Of a stretch of DNA of 64,000 nucleotides, positions 27,424 to 38,836 are shown piece after piece. The stretch spans positions 50,011,351 to 50,075,350 of the forward strand of contig CM051455.1 of assembly GCA_028274465.1 (NCBI GenBank). The letters run 5' to 3'. The notes beneath the pieces were generated by a model. It was not told where the DNA came from, ran no database searches, and saw only the letters and a program-made list of their open reading frames with translations. The position numbers and the translations under genes were made by a program. Source of the stretch: Plantago ovata (lineage: Eukaryota; Streptophyta; Magnoliopsida; Lamiales; Plantaginaceae). Within the stretch, counting starts at the first letter, position 1, and every line of letters starts with the position of its first letter.

Positions 27424-28292
27424 AGTTCCTCGCAGTTTTTTTCTTTAGGAAATAATATAGATTGTGCATTTTAACAAAAATAAAGCAATCGCGCAGGAAC
27501 CCCCGAATCAGTGATACTAGTTTGACTAAAACATTTCAGCTTAGTCAGGGATGGTTGCCACATGATTTAACAGCATCAGTACATCATTCCAGAGCATTAG
27601 AAATGCTCAATGTTAACAAACTGATACAACATAACTAGAATAACACGGCACAAAATGAAAGTTTTTTTTATTCTCCTGCTAGATAACTTTTAATTCGTTT
27701 TTCAATTTAAGTTGGATTCACCCTGCATCTCACTGGGCTGATGCCCCCAAAACACGAATTCAGATACCAAAAACCGATCAAAACAACACAAAACATGAAT
27801 CCGTATCGAATTTCAAAGCAGGAGCCGAGATTATTACCTATTTAGGGGATAATTCAAGCTCCAACAGGTCGATAAGATATCTGTGAAAAGAAAAAAAAAA
27901 AAAAAAAAAAGGAGTATCAGTTAGAATCCTTGCTGTGACTCGGTTATCTGTATAAAATGACGCAGGTCTGTAACAATAGAGGGAGATAAAAAGAGAGTAC
28001 CGTTTCAATGAGGAGAAGGAATGGAGTGTGCGAAGCCCTAATTGATGTTGCCGATCTCTGTGTAACGCCAGTCGCCTGAAATTTTTGGAATTCTGAGATC
28101 GGAGGCAATGATACGACTAAATTATACTAGCTCAATTTGGCTAGCTGACTGACGAATTTATTTTAGAAGATTTGTCAATTCTGACGATTTTGGTTTGTTT
28201 TGAACCCAACGGCCCAACCCATTTTCGTAATTGCAATTGCCCCCTATCCAATTGAAAATTACACCGATGGTCCAAACTTTTCTAGTTTTGTA

Positions 28293-28538
28293 GTCTCTCC
28301 TATCTTATTTAGTTGTCACTTTAGAAATTTTGGTATCACACATGTCATTTTAGATATAATGATTGATAATATTAGGTTTAACTCTCTTTTGTCTCTATAT
28401 TCACTACTATTAATATAATATTATATTAATATAGTAGACTTTTGAGAATAATTTTTATAACTACAAAGCTAGCCTCCTTAATCTTAATATATGTGAAATT
28501 CCTAAAGTGACAACTAAATAAGATAAGATAGGAGAGAG
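28293..28538. mobile_element. Stowaway-type MITE upstream of the EMF2-like gene
   Basis: Terminal inverted repeats of about 30 bp (left GTCTCTCCTATCTTATTTAG, right end its complement with one small insertion) are flanked by TA dinucleotides at 28291-28292 and 28539-28540. This is the target site of Tc1/mariner-driven Stowaway MITEs. The centre is AT-rich and itself palindromic. The element lies about 200 bp upstream of the probable start of the EMF2-like transcript, within its promoter region. Confidence 0.8.
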
Positions 28539-28540
28539 TA

Positions 28541-30825
28541 ACTTTTTTATTTTACATGTTCATATAGCAGAACAATTGGCAAAAGAGTATTTTTCCACCG
28601 AAGTTTGTAGTTCCCACCCTGAAGATTGTACGTGTGCACTTTACCCCCGATGTATTAATATTTGTGCATTGTAACCAATGATGTTTTATAATTTCGTGCA
28701 TTTAAATTTTCCGGTAGCATGTATTATACGCGCGAGTGGGGTTATTATTTCCTAATTAACATATTTATTATGTCCGTTTTTATTAAAGATTTACAAGAAA
28801 CAGATACAACGAGAATAAAAAAAGAAACATAATGTTAAACATTGATTGTCTTCTACCTCCTTTCTCGCTATCTGTCCAATACGCCTTTCTTCTAATCAAT
28901 CTCTTCTCTCTGTTCTCTTGCTCTCTCCACAGCCGAACTTAGAATTTAGGTTTCCCATGATACCAATTTGAAGAATTCGAGTATGTGTCATAGATGGGGT
29001 TCAGTTTATTTTGAAACTTTCGTTCTTTCGTGTTTTGCTGCTCATTTATGCTTTCGATTGGTATATATGTTGATGAGTTGCTTGAAGAATGTTACTGAAT
29101 TTCATACCTTTGGATTTTTTCATTTTTTGGATGGGAGAAGACAGCTATAAGAAGAGAGCACCAATAGGAATGCACTTGTTTTGTTTTTTTTTTTTTTTTG
29201 TTTTTTTTATGTAAATCACAATTGATGATCGAGTGGATTGAAATCACATGCACTAGCTTGGTTTTTTTGGTTTGTTTCCGGATTCCGATGTGTGATTTTC
29301 ACAAAGTTTAGTGAATTGATCATTTTACCCTTACTTTTATGTTCCCAAATTCAATGTGCGTTTGGCGAAATCACAATTTAAAATGTAAAGGAAAACATAA
29401 TAAGGTGGACACATTTTTCTGCCCATGTTCTCTATACGTACATGATACTTTCATATAATTTTCATCATAAACATAGAATGATCTTCATCCATTCTTCTCA
29501 AACTCATAGTTCAGTATCCAGTCCTGAACAACCGAAGAAATCCATATTTAATTATAGAATTAGTTGTCCAATGAAAATGAAATCTAGTAAACCAAACAAA
29601 CACCACCAAGAAAGACAAAAAAAGGAAACTTTATTCCGTTGATGCCAATTTGGAACCACAATATCCTTACTAGATGTTATTTTATTCGATCTTAATAGCT
29701 AATATTTGTAGGGCAACTTGAAGAAAACCTACAGGTAAATTCAAACTGTGAACAAAAAATTAATTTTGACCCTTCTCTTTTCGCATGCAGCCCTACAAAT
29801 CCAGAAATAGAACACAAAAATTGAATGGATGAAATGAAATAAGAGATGTTGGGAAGATCGAAGAGAAAGATTTAGATTTTTCTAGTGGTGACGGCCCCTT
29901 AAAGAAGAAAGAGAAAGATTGAGATCTTGAAGAATTTATAGTCCATTTCCAATTCCACGGTGTAAACAAAGACTCTACTAGAAGTAGAAGATTAAGGAAA
30001 AGTCTCGACCTTTCACACCAAACCACCCACATTAATTAATCTCAATTTCTTCCGTCTTCATAAACTTCAAAGGAACCCCAACCCCGTCTTGTTTGAGGGG
30101 CTTCATTTTCTACTAAGGAGTCAGGGAGGTGACTTGGATTAATAATCGGTATTGGGTCGGGAATTCTTTAACAATTGTTTATGATTTTCACTCACCTTTT
30201 TTTAGCTGCTCAACAAAGAACAATGTATGGCAGGGGTTTTGTATTTATACGTCAACACTTCCAGATCTAGGGTGGAAAAAAAAAGTAATAATATTTTACT
30301 TTTGGGGGTCATAGTGGTCTGATCCTTGTTCATGTGACACCAAAATCACAATTGGGTAGTGGTTTGGATTCATGGGCCAAAACACTACTCGGAATGGATT
30401 GGATCAAACTTTAATGAAAAATTCATGCAGCCCGCCCATGCAACAAAGCTAAATGAAGACCAATCAACTTCATTTGGGCAATCAATGAACATTTTGGGCC
30501 ATTTGCAATGTGATTTCAAAAATCAAACATGTTTTTTGAGAAGAAAGAAAGCTTTTATATAAGTCAAGGGAGAGCAAAGCTCATAGTTAACAAATATACA
30601 AACCAAACATCCTCTTAGTTGTGGATGAAGAAAAACATGTCTTTAAAACTTTTTTAGACGCTCTCATGACTAGAATACTTGATAGAAGGCATCGTTTGTT
30701 TGATAGGCCTGCCAATTTGGGTCTGCTCCATGAATGTTGGATCGATATGATCCGATGTGTCATGAATTCGATCCTAAAAAAAAATTAAAAAAAAAAAATC
30801 AATCCCAAATCGGATCACATTAGTG
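28541..30825. other. Intergenic, nothing recognised
   Basis: Contains a T-rich run near 29180-29210 and several short frames without similarity, including a minus-strand 79-codon frame at 29793-30032 with no domain. No RNA gene or transposon ends were seen. Confidence 0.5.
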
Positions 30826-30932
30826 GGGCATGTTACGTACCCAAAGCTACACTTCCTTAATTAAAGCTACACTACACTTCCTTAATTAAAGCTACACTTT
30901 AATACTATTAGCTTTGGGTACGTAACGTGCCC
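30826..30932. mobile_element. Foldback MITE-like element
   Basis: GGGCATGTTACGTACCCAAA at the left is mirrored by TTTGGGTACGTAACGTGCCC at the right, with weaker pairing extending outward (ATCGGATC / GATCCGAT). The centre carries two tandem copies of a CTACACTTCCTTAATTAAAG phrase. No target duplication could be fixed. Confidence 0.6.
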
Positions 30933-31221
30933 ATTTGGATTAGATCCGATAACGTCCAACTTAATTACAAGAGTCAGGAGCTACTTTATGGGGGGGGGGG
31001 GGGGGATTTCTCGTTTCCATTTTGCTATGTTGTTCTTTACCCTAGCTAATAGGGCAGGTTTAATTTCACACAATGAGAATTTCTCTTAAATGATTTTTAA
31101 AAATTAATTATAAACACTCAAAAAGTTTAGTCAGTAATACTAAAATTACTCTCTCCCTCCTACTCATTATTTACATTTTACTTTTTTGCCCATCCTGCCC
31201 ATTCATTTACATTCAATATGT

Positions 31222-32100
31222 TTACAACATTTTTTTTAAACGGCAAAATATTATTACCTAATCAAATATTTACAAGAACTAGGTGTGAATAAGATTTGCT
31301 CACAAACAAAATGACCATCAATAATCTCTAAACCAAAACCAAAATAGCCAAGCTATGGAAAATACTCGAAAATTGTTAACAAATGGAGGAAAACTTGATC
31401 ATTTTCTTTCTATTTATTACTATATTGGAACGAAAAGAGCTTTCCATTCCAGTAGTCCAATATATAAGACCTCCAAGTACAAATAATATCCAGAGGCTCA
31501 AAGCCATCAAATAACAAAACTCAACAGATAACATCACAAATGAGAATCTATGCTACAGCAAAACAGGAAATCCTACAATTGTTTGACAAAAGGAGTGCAT
31601 GGCAGGGGAAAACCAACATCTTGCTATTGCAGTTCGCGTCACTTCCTTAATAAGGACATTAGCATCTCCCACCCGTTCCTGAAAAATGTGAAGATTCCTC
31701 TCATGCCAATTGCCAAATAGCATAGACAAGTTCAGAAAGATTAATGGCTTTTAAGAACCTATACCGTGAGTTGTGCCCTTCCAAGATGTCTGAAAAATCT
31801 TCCAGCAGCAATACACTATCATATCGCACACCGAGCCACTGCAGAATGGCTTGCAGAACAGCAGCAGAGTAATCACACTCAAAGAAAATATGCCGCACAA
31901 TCTCATAGTGACGCTTACACAAAACACACAAAGGATCGACAACCACACCAAACTGTATCAACCTAGTTTTAGTAGCTAGCCGGCCCTTTAATGCCAACCA
32001 CACTATAAACTGTGCTTTCGGTGTAGCTAGGTTGTTGAGTACCCATTCTCTCCAGTCAACTTTCCCCCAGCAGGCCAAATCATTTGATAAATCATGCTCA
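31222..32100 (-). pseudogene. 5'-truncated LINE 3' end (zf-RVT region)
   Basis: On the minus strand a 125-codon frame (32078-31701) contains LNNLATPKAQFIVWLALKG and CVLCKRHYEIVRHIFFEC, the zinc-binding end of plant LINE ORF2 (zf-RVT). After a one-base frame change near 31710 the frame continues with WHERNLHIF to a stop near 31560. The 3' untranslated part runs to a T run at 31222-31230 (poly(A) on the minus strand) after a TTTTGCCGTTT word. Frame break and truncation mark it as dead. Confidence 0.8.
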
Positions 32101-32337
32101 TTTTAAACTTTTCCTCCTGTTGCTGTTGTCTAGCACATTATATCCCAAATATATTGTTAGATAGAATAATAATATTAATTCAAAATGGTTCGGGTGAAAT
32201 TTGGTGCTTGTGTTTTTCTATGCCTAACTTGTTCGGGATGAATAGTGTTTTAAGCAATGGACTATGAAAATAACTAGGTAAACAAATAAGGGTGTTTGAG
32301 TATAAAGGTGGCCGGAAAGTCCACGTACTGTGCTTGC

Positions 32338-32530
32338 TGTTTTTTTTGAAACGGCAAAAACAACTTTTATTAATTACCGAGCATAAGAAATGCTCTCTCA
32401 CGATTACAAACACTCACGGAGCATACTCCGGAATTAAAACAACTAAGATTGTCAATGAATCACCAATACAAAGATAGACAGCATCCAAACCAACCCACTA
32501 CTAACACCCCTTACAAACAACACTTCCAAC
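32338..32530 (-). mobile_element. Second LINE 3' tail
   Basis: On the minus strand this piece ends in TTTTGCCGTTTC followed by a poly(A) run (T run at 32340-32347), the same tail word as the LINE at 31222. Only 3' untranslated sequence is present, so it is a severely 5'-truncated copy. The upper boundary is uncertain. Confidence 0.5.
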
Positions 32531-33565
32531 ATTAACACCCTAGAAACAACCTATTGATGATGATTTTACATAGTAGAAATACAAAAAATGAAGGCCTACT
32601 GTCTTGTATGGCTATGAGAGTGTGCTCTGAGGTGGTTGTTCTTCGTCTTCTGTCGTTGTTGTTTCTTGGAGAGTTAAGCAGACTTCTTTATAGAGCTGTC
32701 AGCACATGGTGTGGCTAATGAATTTGTGACAAATGTCTCTTTAACTGTACATCGGTTGTGTATGATAGTGACTTCTTCGGCATGTCCTTCGGATGTGTTT
32801 CACTTCTTCGTGGTTGCCCGGTGCTTCGGAGAGTCTTCTTGATGAGCGAATGCTGTCGGAGCATTTTCTCCCGGCTATGAGTCGGATGATATTTCCTCGG
32901 ACCTCTTTGTATGTCAGAGGCTTTCTCCGTAGTCCTTAGACTATAGGCATCTACTTCTTTCTTCCAAATCACCATAGTTCATCTTGGCTCGAACTAGGGC
33001 ACTCTGGACATATATTAACATCATCACAAAGATAATGAACGTGTAATAAACAGAGAAAATACAGATTGAGGAACAAAAGAATTGCATGTAAACCCGTCTT
33101 TCGATCCATTAACAAATTCGAGGCCTGTGTAAACACAATTTCATTACAGAAAAATATACCCGCTTCCTTAAGGTGCTTGAGGCGTTGATCGTCTGTTTTC
33201 CAGGCTACAACGAATAAACGAGACCCTTTTATAGCTGAGGAATTGGACCGAAACGTGACTCGCACGAGCTAGCCCATTTTAGTTCAAATTGGTCCGACAT
33301 TCATCATGTAACCCCATACAAACAAACAAATTAAAGAAATGAGTGAGACACACAAACAAACAACAAACAAACAAACAAAAAGGGAAATGTATGAGTGAAA
33401 CCGAGTGAGCATTATGGTTTATTCTTTACTACACTATGTTGTTGTGCTTCACAGTGCTTTGAGTATCGTACCATGTGTTTTATTCATTGGTCATTGTACA
33501 ACACATATATATGGAAACATCTTGATATACTACAATATGTTGTAGAGTAATTAATAAAAATTGTT
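32531..33565. other. Intergenic, nothing recognised
   Basis: Two minus-strand frames (32715-32975, 32969-33265) lack recognisable domains and are not supported as genes. A CAAA-rich run lies near 33315-33380. Confidence 0.5.
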
Positions 33566-34234
33566 AACTACTTAGCGAGAGAATAACGAATGGGCTAATT
33601 AATTAACGATTGATCATTTAAATTTACTCAGATAGAAAATGGTTTTTAATCAATATTAACAATTTTGCCACGACAATTATGACAGTACGAGCAAACTTGT
33701 TGTTCCGCTCCGGGCGGAACGAATGGATCGAGAACTACTTAGTGAGAGAATAACGAATGAGGTAACAATTGATCATTTAAATTTACTTAGATGAAAACGG
33801 TTTTCATTAGTATTAAGAATTTTGCCATGACAATTATGACAGTACGGTCAAACTTGTAGTTCCGCTCTGGGTGGAACGGATGGATCTGAGAACTACTTAG
33901 TGAGAGAATAACGAATGAGGTAATGATTGATCATTTAAGTTTACTCAATGATTTATCATTTAAGTTTACTCAGATAAAAATGGTTTTTCATCATTATTAA
34001 CAATTTTGCAACGACAATTATGACAGTACGGTCAAACTTGTCGCTTCGCTCAGAGCGGAACAAATGGATATGAGAACTACTTAGTGAGAGAATAATGAAT
34101 GAGGTAACAATTGATCATTTAAATTTACTTAGAGATAAAAATGGTTTTCATCATAATTAACAATATTGCCACGACAATTATGACAGTACGGTCAAATTAA
34201 CTTGTAGTTGCGCTCTGGGCGGAACATATGGATT
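33566..34234. repeat. Four-unit tandem repeat, unit about 158-184 bp, with internal palindrome
   Basis: Units start with AACTACTTAG at 33566, 33733, 33891 and 34075. Each contains GACAATTATGACAGTACG and a GC-rich near-palindrome of the form TTCCGCTCCGGGCGGAA followed by a TGGAT word. Length differs between units; the third has an extra copy of a TGATCATTTAAGTTTACTCA phrase. It ends about 950 bp upstream of the MYB start codon. Confidence 0.9.
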
Positions 34235-34388
34235 AATTTCTAAAACTAACCGTTACGTCTTAATATTCTGTAAGTAACCTAGCTAACAATATACATACAC
34301 TTCATTATAATTGCGCAGAGAACGTGCAACGTTGACTCTGATCATGTCTCAGTTTACCGATTATGCTATCGTTTTAAATTTAAACTCA

Positions 34389-34390
<2 letters not shown>

Positions 34391-34461
<71 letters not shown>
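34391..34461. repeat. (TA)n microsatellite, about 35 repeats
   Basis: Perfect alternating TA run in the upstream region of the MYB gene. Confidence 0.97.
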
Positions 34462-34463
<2 letters not shown>

Positions 34464-34491
34464 ATCATTTCAAATTCTCACTTTTATAATA

Positions 34492-34755
34492 CTGTCTCCA
34501 TTCCACCAAAAGTGTGCTACTTTGATTTTTTTTTTGTCAACAAATTTGAACTTTGACTCTCGATTACTCTTAAACTATAATGATAAAGTATTTAACAAAA
34601 TTATATTATGAAAATATAGTACCTAAATTTTCATAATATAATTTCGTTAATACTTTATCATTATACATATTATAGTTTCAGAGTAATAGGGAGTTAAAGT
34701 TGAAATTTGTTGAAAAAAAAATAAAACTATAACAATTTTAGTGGAATATAGGGAG
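34492..34755. mobile_element. Stowaway-type MITE upstream of the MYB gene
   Basis: The left end CTGTCTCCATTCCAC pairs with the right end (complement CTCCCTATATTCCAC), resembling the Stowaway CTCCCTCCGTCCC terminus. TA dinucleotides flank it (34490-34491 and 34756-34757). Interior arms pair over long stretches. It ends about 335 bp before the MYB TATA box, so it lies in the proximal promoter. Confidence 0.8.
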
Positions 34756-35089
34756 TAGGTGATATCTATCATCATTCATTTGATGTGTATATATGTATGA
34801 TCATGAGCTATACTACCAAAAAATGTAAGGAGAACTGCCCCCAAAATTGGTGCCCTATAAGATGAGTTCATCAATCTCGGCCAGCTCCTTAATGCATTAA
34901 TGGAGTTTGAAGATAAAGTCAAATTAAGGGTCATGACGAAGCTCACTGTCAAGTACAATTCTCACCACACTTATAAGGTGGTGTTAAGAAAAAAAAGCCA
35001 TGCTCTGCCTGCTGCCAAATGTACAGCCTGCATTCTTATGTGGATTTGTGTAACAGTTAGAAGATTCACCATACTTCCGCAAAACCTTC

Positions 35090-35095
35090 TATAAA
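35090..35095 (+). promoter_or_regulatory. Probable TATA box of the MYB gene
   Basis: TATAAA followed by a C-rich stretch lies 95 bp before the ATG. A start site about 30 bp downstream would give a leader of roughly 60 nt. It is the best match between the MITE and the start codon; no expression evidence is available. Confidence 0.5.
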
Positions 35096-35184
35096 CACCC
35101 CTCCCCTGCTCCTGTCTTCATCACTTTTCAATTCCATCCTATATTCCCTGCAAAAATCTCAGTTTCTCTTTTGTGCTCTTCACC

Positions 35185-38100
35185 ATGCAGCAGGTTTGCC
35201 TATCCAAGTGCGGTGGTAGCTACCACCTGGAGAATGATGGTGGCTCCTCCTCCTCCCACCCACGTCTCACTCAAGAGCTTAATGCTCTGGAGCAAGATGT
35301 GTTGTGCATTTGCGGTAGAGAAGTTCTGAGCTATAATGTCCAGGGGGGTGGTTCAGTCAATGATGATGCTCAAAGGAGAAATGGAGAAATCTCGGAAGAT
35401 ATGGAGATTCAGGGCCGGTGCTGTGTTAAACGGTACTGGACGCCTTCTGAGGATGCAAAGCTGAGGGAGCTTGTCAACACTAATGGTCCTCAGAACTGGA
35501 GCCTCATTGCGGAGAAGATCGATGGAAGATCTGGTATAATTTTGTTACAGAAAGTAAAATTATGAAGCGCTATTTTTTAATGATATTAAATGTTGAGTTC
35601 ACATGAATCATAAATTTTAGGTCTTAGAACGTCACCAAACAATATATTACGCGCATGCTTCATGTTTAATAAGTCATTAACCTTTTTTTTTTTTGGTAAA
35701 GTTATACTTCTATACATAGATCTATCATCAGAAGGGATAGATCTATTGATTTCTTAAAATGGACTTGTTGAATTTGATTTGTTTCTTGAAAACCTAGTTC
35801 GTTATGACCGTGTCGAAGTTAATTTTAGCTAGTGATGATGAACAAATCTCAACATAGATCAATTTCATTTTGTCATTTTTTTTTATGTATGCTAGCTAGA
35901 GTTTTTTTGTTTCTTTGTTTTTGTTTATTTTTTATTTTTTGGAAACGGCAAAAATATATTAAATAGCAAAATTTACAAAGTATGCTAGCTAGAGTTGGTT
36001 TCATACTGTTCTAAGTTGTGGTTTTTTTTTTTTTTGGCTTGTTGCAGGCAAAAGTTGCAGGCTGAGATGGTTCAATCAATTGGACCCCGCACTCAACATG
36101 AACGCTTTCAGTAATGAAGAAGAGGAGAAGCTGGTAGATGCTCATAGCATTTATGGCAACAAATGGTCCATGATCGCCAAGTTCTTGCCAGGGCGAACGG
36201 ACAATGCTGTGAAGAACCAGTGGCATGTGATAATGTCTAGGAAATACCGGAGGCATTCCAAAGTCTATAACAAGAAGGTTGCTGCTCAGCCTGCTGCGAA
36301 TTTTGGTGCAACTAACATGAATGTTGCACTTGCACTTCATGACCATCATCAGCTCGGTAATTTTGAGCAGGTGAACAATGGAATGATGAGCTCAGTTCCT
36401 GAGCATTTTTCTGGGGTGCTTAATTATCCAGCTGCTTCTGGTGAGTTTTCTTATCTGTCAATTTATTTGCTAATTAATTACTAGCTAGCTTGTTGAATGT
36501 TATGGGCTATTTACAGTTAATGTATAATTAATCATTAATTTTATTTAATTTGTTTTGTAATTAACTAATTAAGCCTGCATGCCATACTTGTTTTAGCAGT
36601 TTGCATTTGCGGAAAATAGGGATGACGAAAATAATTATTGTTCAGTACGAGACAAAATTAGAATTGTCTTTTATTTAAGAAAAAGCTGCACAGTGCACAC
36701 ACAAATTATAACTTGTGAAACATCTGATCGATTACCGTATATACTAAACTGGTGTTGAAAAAAGAAAGTTTTGAACCACTTTGAAAATGTACATATATAT
36801 GGGAAGGCAAACTCATAGAGTAGATTTTGAAAAAAGAAGTATACTTATAAAACAAGTCCCGTATATGTTCTTTTTGGTTGAGGAATGAGGATAGTAGAAG
36901 AAATATAGTAAAACATTCGCCCGCGTGTTTTTTGTTTGCAGTTTTTGTTTGTGTGTGTTAACTCTTAAATTGGTATTAATTACATGTGACTGGTTTCATT
37001 CGCGTGTTTTCTTTTCATATCACCTAACACAGCTGTGTGTTGTTAGTAGATTCCTTTAATCTTTTTAAATTTGTCTTTTTAGTTGGTGTTAATTCCTTTA
37101 ATAGTTTTTTTTTAAGTAAATAGATATACAATTCAAGTTCTTTGATGTACATATGAGATACATGCGCAATTTTACTAATTACTAGCCGTATGTATATAAT
37201 TACAAGTTTTAGGTAGTGTTTGCAAATATTTATAATTATTTTATTTTGTTTTATTGACTTTGGTTAAAATTCAAAATTTGATTATAATGAAAAAATAGAA
37301 CAAGTCTTATTGAAAACATGTTTTACACTCATAAGAGTGTAAAATTGGTTGGGTTTGGTACTTAATAAATGTAGTTGGTCGCTTGTATAACCTAAGGAAA
37401 ATCAGTTTAACAATATAAGTTTTTTTTTTAAAGCAATTTTAACAGTTAATGTAGAAATAGTTTTTCTCATGAATTTGTGTAACAATATAAGTTTTTTTTG
37501 GAAACCAATTTTAACAATATAAGTTAATGTAGAAATAGTTTTTCTCATGAATTTGTGTTTAATGTATATACCAAAAACCCCTTCTTCTTCTTTTTTTTTT
37601 TTTTTGTTAATTATAATAAGATTTTTGAGTTTTAAGAAATATTAACAAGTTTTAAGATAAAAGTTGAGCAATATTACCGTAGATCTTTTTTGTTAAACTT
37701 GTGCGTACCGTGTACCCATTCCCATTTTCTTACCACAAATACTTTCAAACCAATCCTTTACCCCTAAACACCACCACTAAATTCCTCCACCATTCCAACC
37801 ATTTTTCTCCGATTACCTATCTTTCTTTCACCTCTTCCACACTTCCATATTTTGATTATCTCAAAAGTTAAAGTTAAACAATATTCTAGTATATGTTTTT
37901 TTTCTCCAATTTATACTGTATTCACTTTGGCGACTATTTCAACTGAACACTGTTGGATCCATTTTTAGGGGAAGTCTCTGATTAAGAAAATACTACACGC
38001 AGTAATATATGCATATCTTTTACCAAAAGTATACTCTATGTATATGCATGTAATATATATTGCAATATAGATCATATGAGAAACATTACTGTTCAAATCA

Positions 38101-38480
38101 TTAATATGTATATATATGTCATATGTGATATTATATTGCAATATAGATCATATGAGAAACATTACTGTTCAAATCATTAATATGTATATATATGTCATAT
38201 GTGGTCAAGAGTCATCCACATATCGATCTAACTTTTGCATCATGCATTTAGATCAATTTTTGCATGCATTTGAAAATTGTCAACCATTCTAGCTAGTAAT
38301 TTAAAAATTGTCAACCATTCTAGCTAGTAATTTTAGTACTACTAGTTAACACAAAAGTATATTTGAAGACCAATTGATCTGCTTGCAGGAAGTTACGACA
38401 AACCACCTGAGTTTATAGATTTTATGGGAGTGGGTGCAACACCAGATTTTATAGACTTCCTTGGAGTTGGGCATAGATGA
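35185..38480 (+). CDS. R2R3-MYB transcription factor (subgroup 21-like), three exons
   Basis: Exons 35185-35533, 36048-36440 and 38389-38480 join in phase to 277 residues. R2 (about 82-130) carries Trp85, Trp105 and Trp124 and the word [21 protein letters not shown]3 (131-188) carries Phe137, Trp156 and Trp175 with [20 protein letters not shown] and HVIMSRKYR, matching the MYB52/54/56/105/117 (LOF1) group that acts in the nucleus in organ boundary and meristem control. The N-terminus (1-80) is Cys/Ser-rich. The last exon encodes two copies of a (D/E)FIDF(M/L)GVG motif, typical of the group's C-terminus. The second intron falls outside the DNA-binding domain. A TATA box and Stowaway MITE lie upstream. 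The exon 2 tail and exon 3 are the source of the array at 44-51 kb. An upstream in-frame GTG was rejected as start. Confidence 0.93.
35904..35979 (-). mobile_element. 76-bp LINE-tail retroposition in MYB intron 1
   Basis: Two identical 17-bp copies of GTATGCTAGCTAGAGTT (35887-35903 and 35980-35996) enclose a 76-bp insert. Read on the minus strand, the insert ends TTGCCGTTTCC and then an A-rich tail. The tail word matches the LINE ends at 31222 and 32338, so this is a LINE copy truncated to its last few dozen bases. Confidence 0.8.
37409..37556. repeat. Two-copy duplication in MYB intron 2 (period about 72 bp)
   Basis: AACAATATAAGTTTTTTT begins copies at 37409 and 37481; both contain AGTTAATGTAGAAATAG and TTTTTCTCATGAATTTGTGT. 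The second copy repeats a small part once more. Confidence 0.75.
38057..38203. repeat. Two-copy duplication in MYB intron 2 (period 76 bp)
   Basis: Copies starting ATATTGCAATATAG at 38057 and 38133 are nearly identical, including TGAGAAACATTACTGTTC and TATATATATGTCATATGTG. Confidence 0.85.
38273..38334. repeat. Two-copy duplication near the end of MYB intron 2 (period 31 bp)
   Basis: AAAATTGTCAACCATTCTAG with the following CTAGTAATTT is present at 38273 and 38304, about 55 bp before the exon 3 acceptor. Confidence 0.85.
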
Positions 38481-38490
38481 ATTATGCATC

Positions 38491-38620
38491 AAATCTATAG
38501 CTATTAGCTATATGATCAGATTCGTCTATTTGAGAACTTTTATTTTTCTTTTCAAAAAATCTATAGCTATTAGCTAATGATCAGATTCGTTTATTTGAGA
38601 ACTTTTATTTTTCTTTTCAA
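38491..38620. repeat. Two-copy duplication in the MYB 3' UTR (period 66 bp)
   Basis: The phrase starting AAATCTATAGCTATTAGCTA and ending TTTATTTTTCTTTTCAAA appears at 38491-38556 and 38557-38620 with two or three differences, directly after the stop codon. Confidence 0.85.
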
Positions 38621-38836
38621 ACTGGTTCCTTTTAGAAGTTAACTATAATAATGATTATGAACCGCGCGCGGGTATGTTGAATATTTTTAATTTGGAAGTT
38701 AACATTTTATTGCATTAGTGTTTGCTTTTCGTTAACGGTTCGTTGTAATCAATTATGTTTGAGTATGACGTAGTAGGTATGATTTATTTGAATTAGACTT
38801 AGCCGTCTAAGTGAATTCCCAGTTTGTTATTGCATT

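Larger units (their letters stand above)
26444..28085 (-). promoter_or_regulatory. EMF2: EMF2-like 5' leader: UTR exons and two minimal uORFs
   Basis: Leader exons inferred from splice signals: first exon from about 28085 down to 28001 (donor GTACTC), a small exon 27880-27838, then 26515 into the coding exon. The last leader exon holds two complete mini reading frames: 26510-26496 (four codons plus stop) and 26460-26449 (three codons plus stop), the latter ending 5 nt before the main ATG. Such uORFs often lower translation of the main frame. The transcription start is not known, and the two upstream exons rest on splice consensus only. Confidence 0.55.

Noticed and set aside
35173-35184. Upstream in-frame GTG as an alternative MYB start
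   Set aside because: Plant nuclear genes start at ATG; the ATG at 35185 is the first in frame and gives a normal subgroup length.
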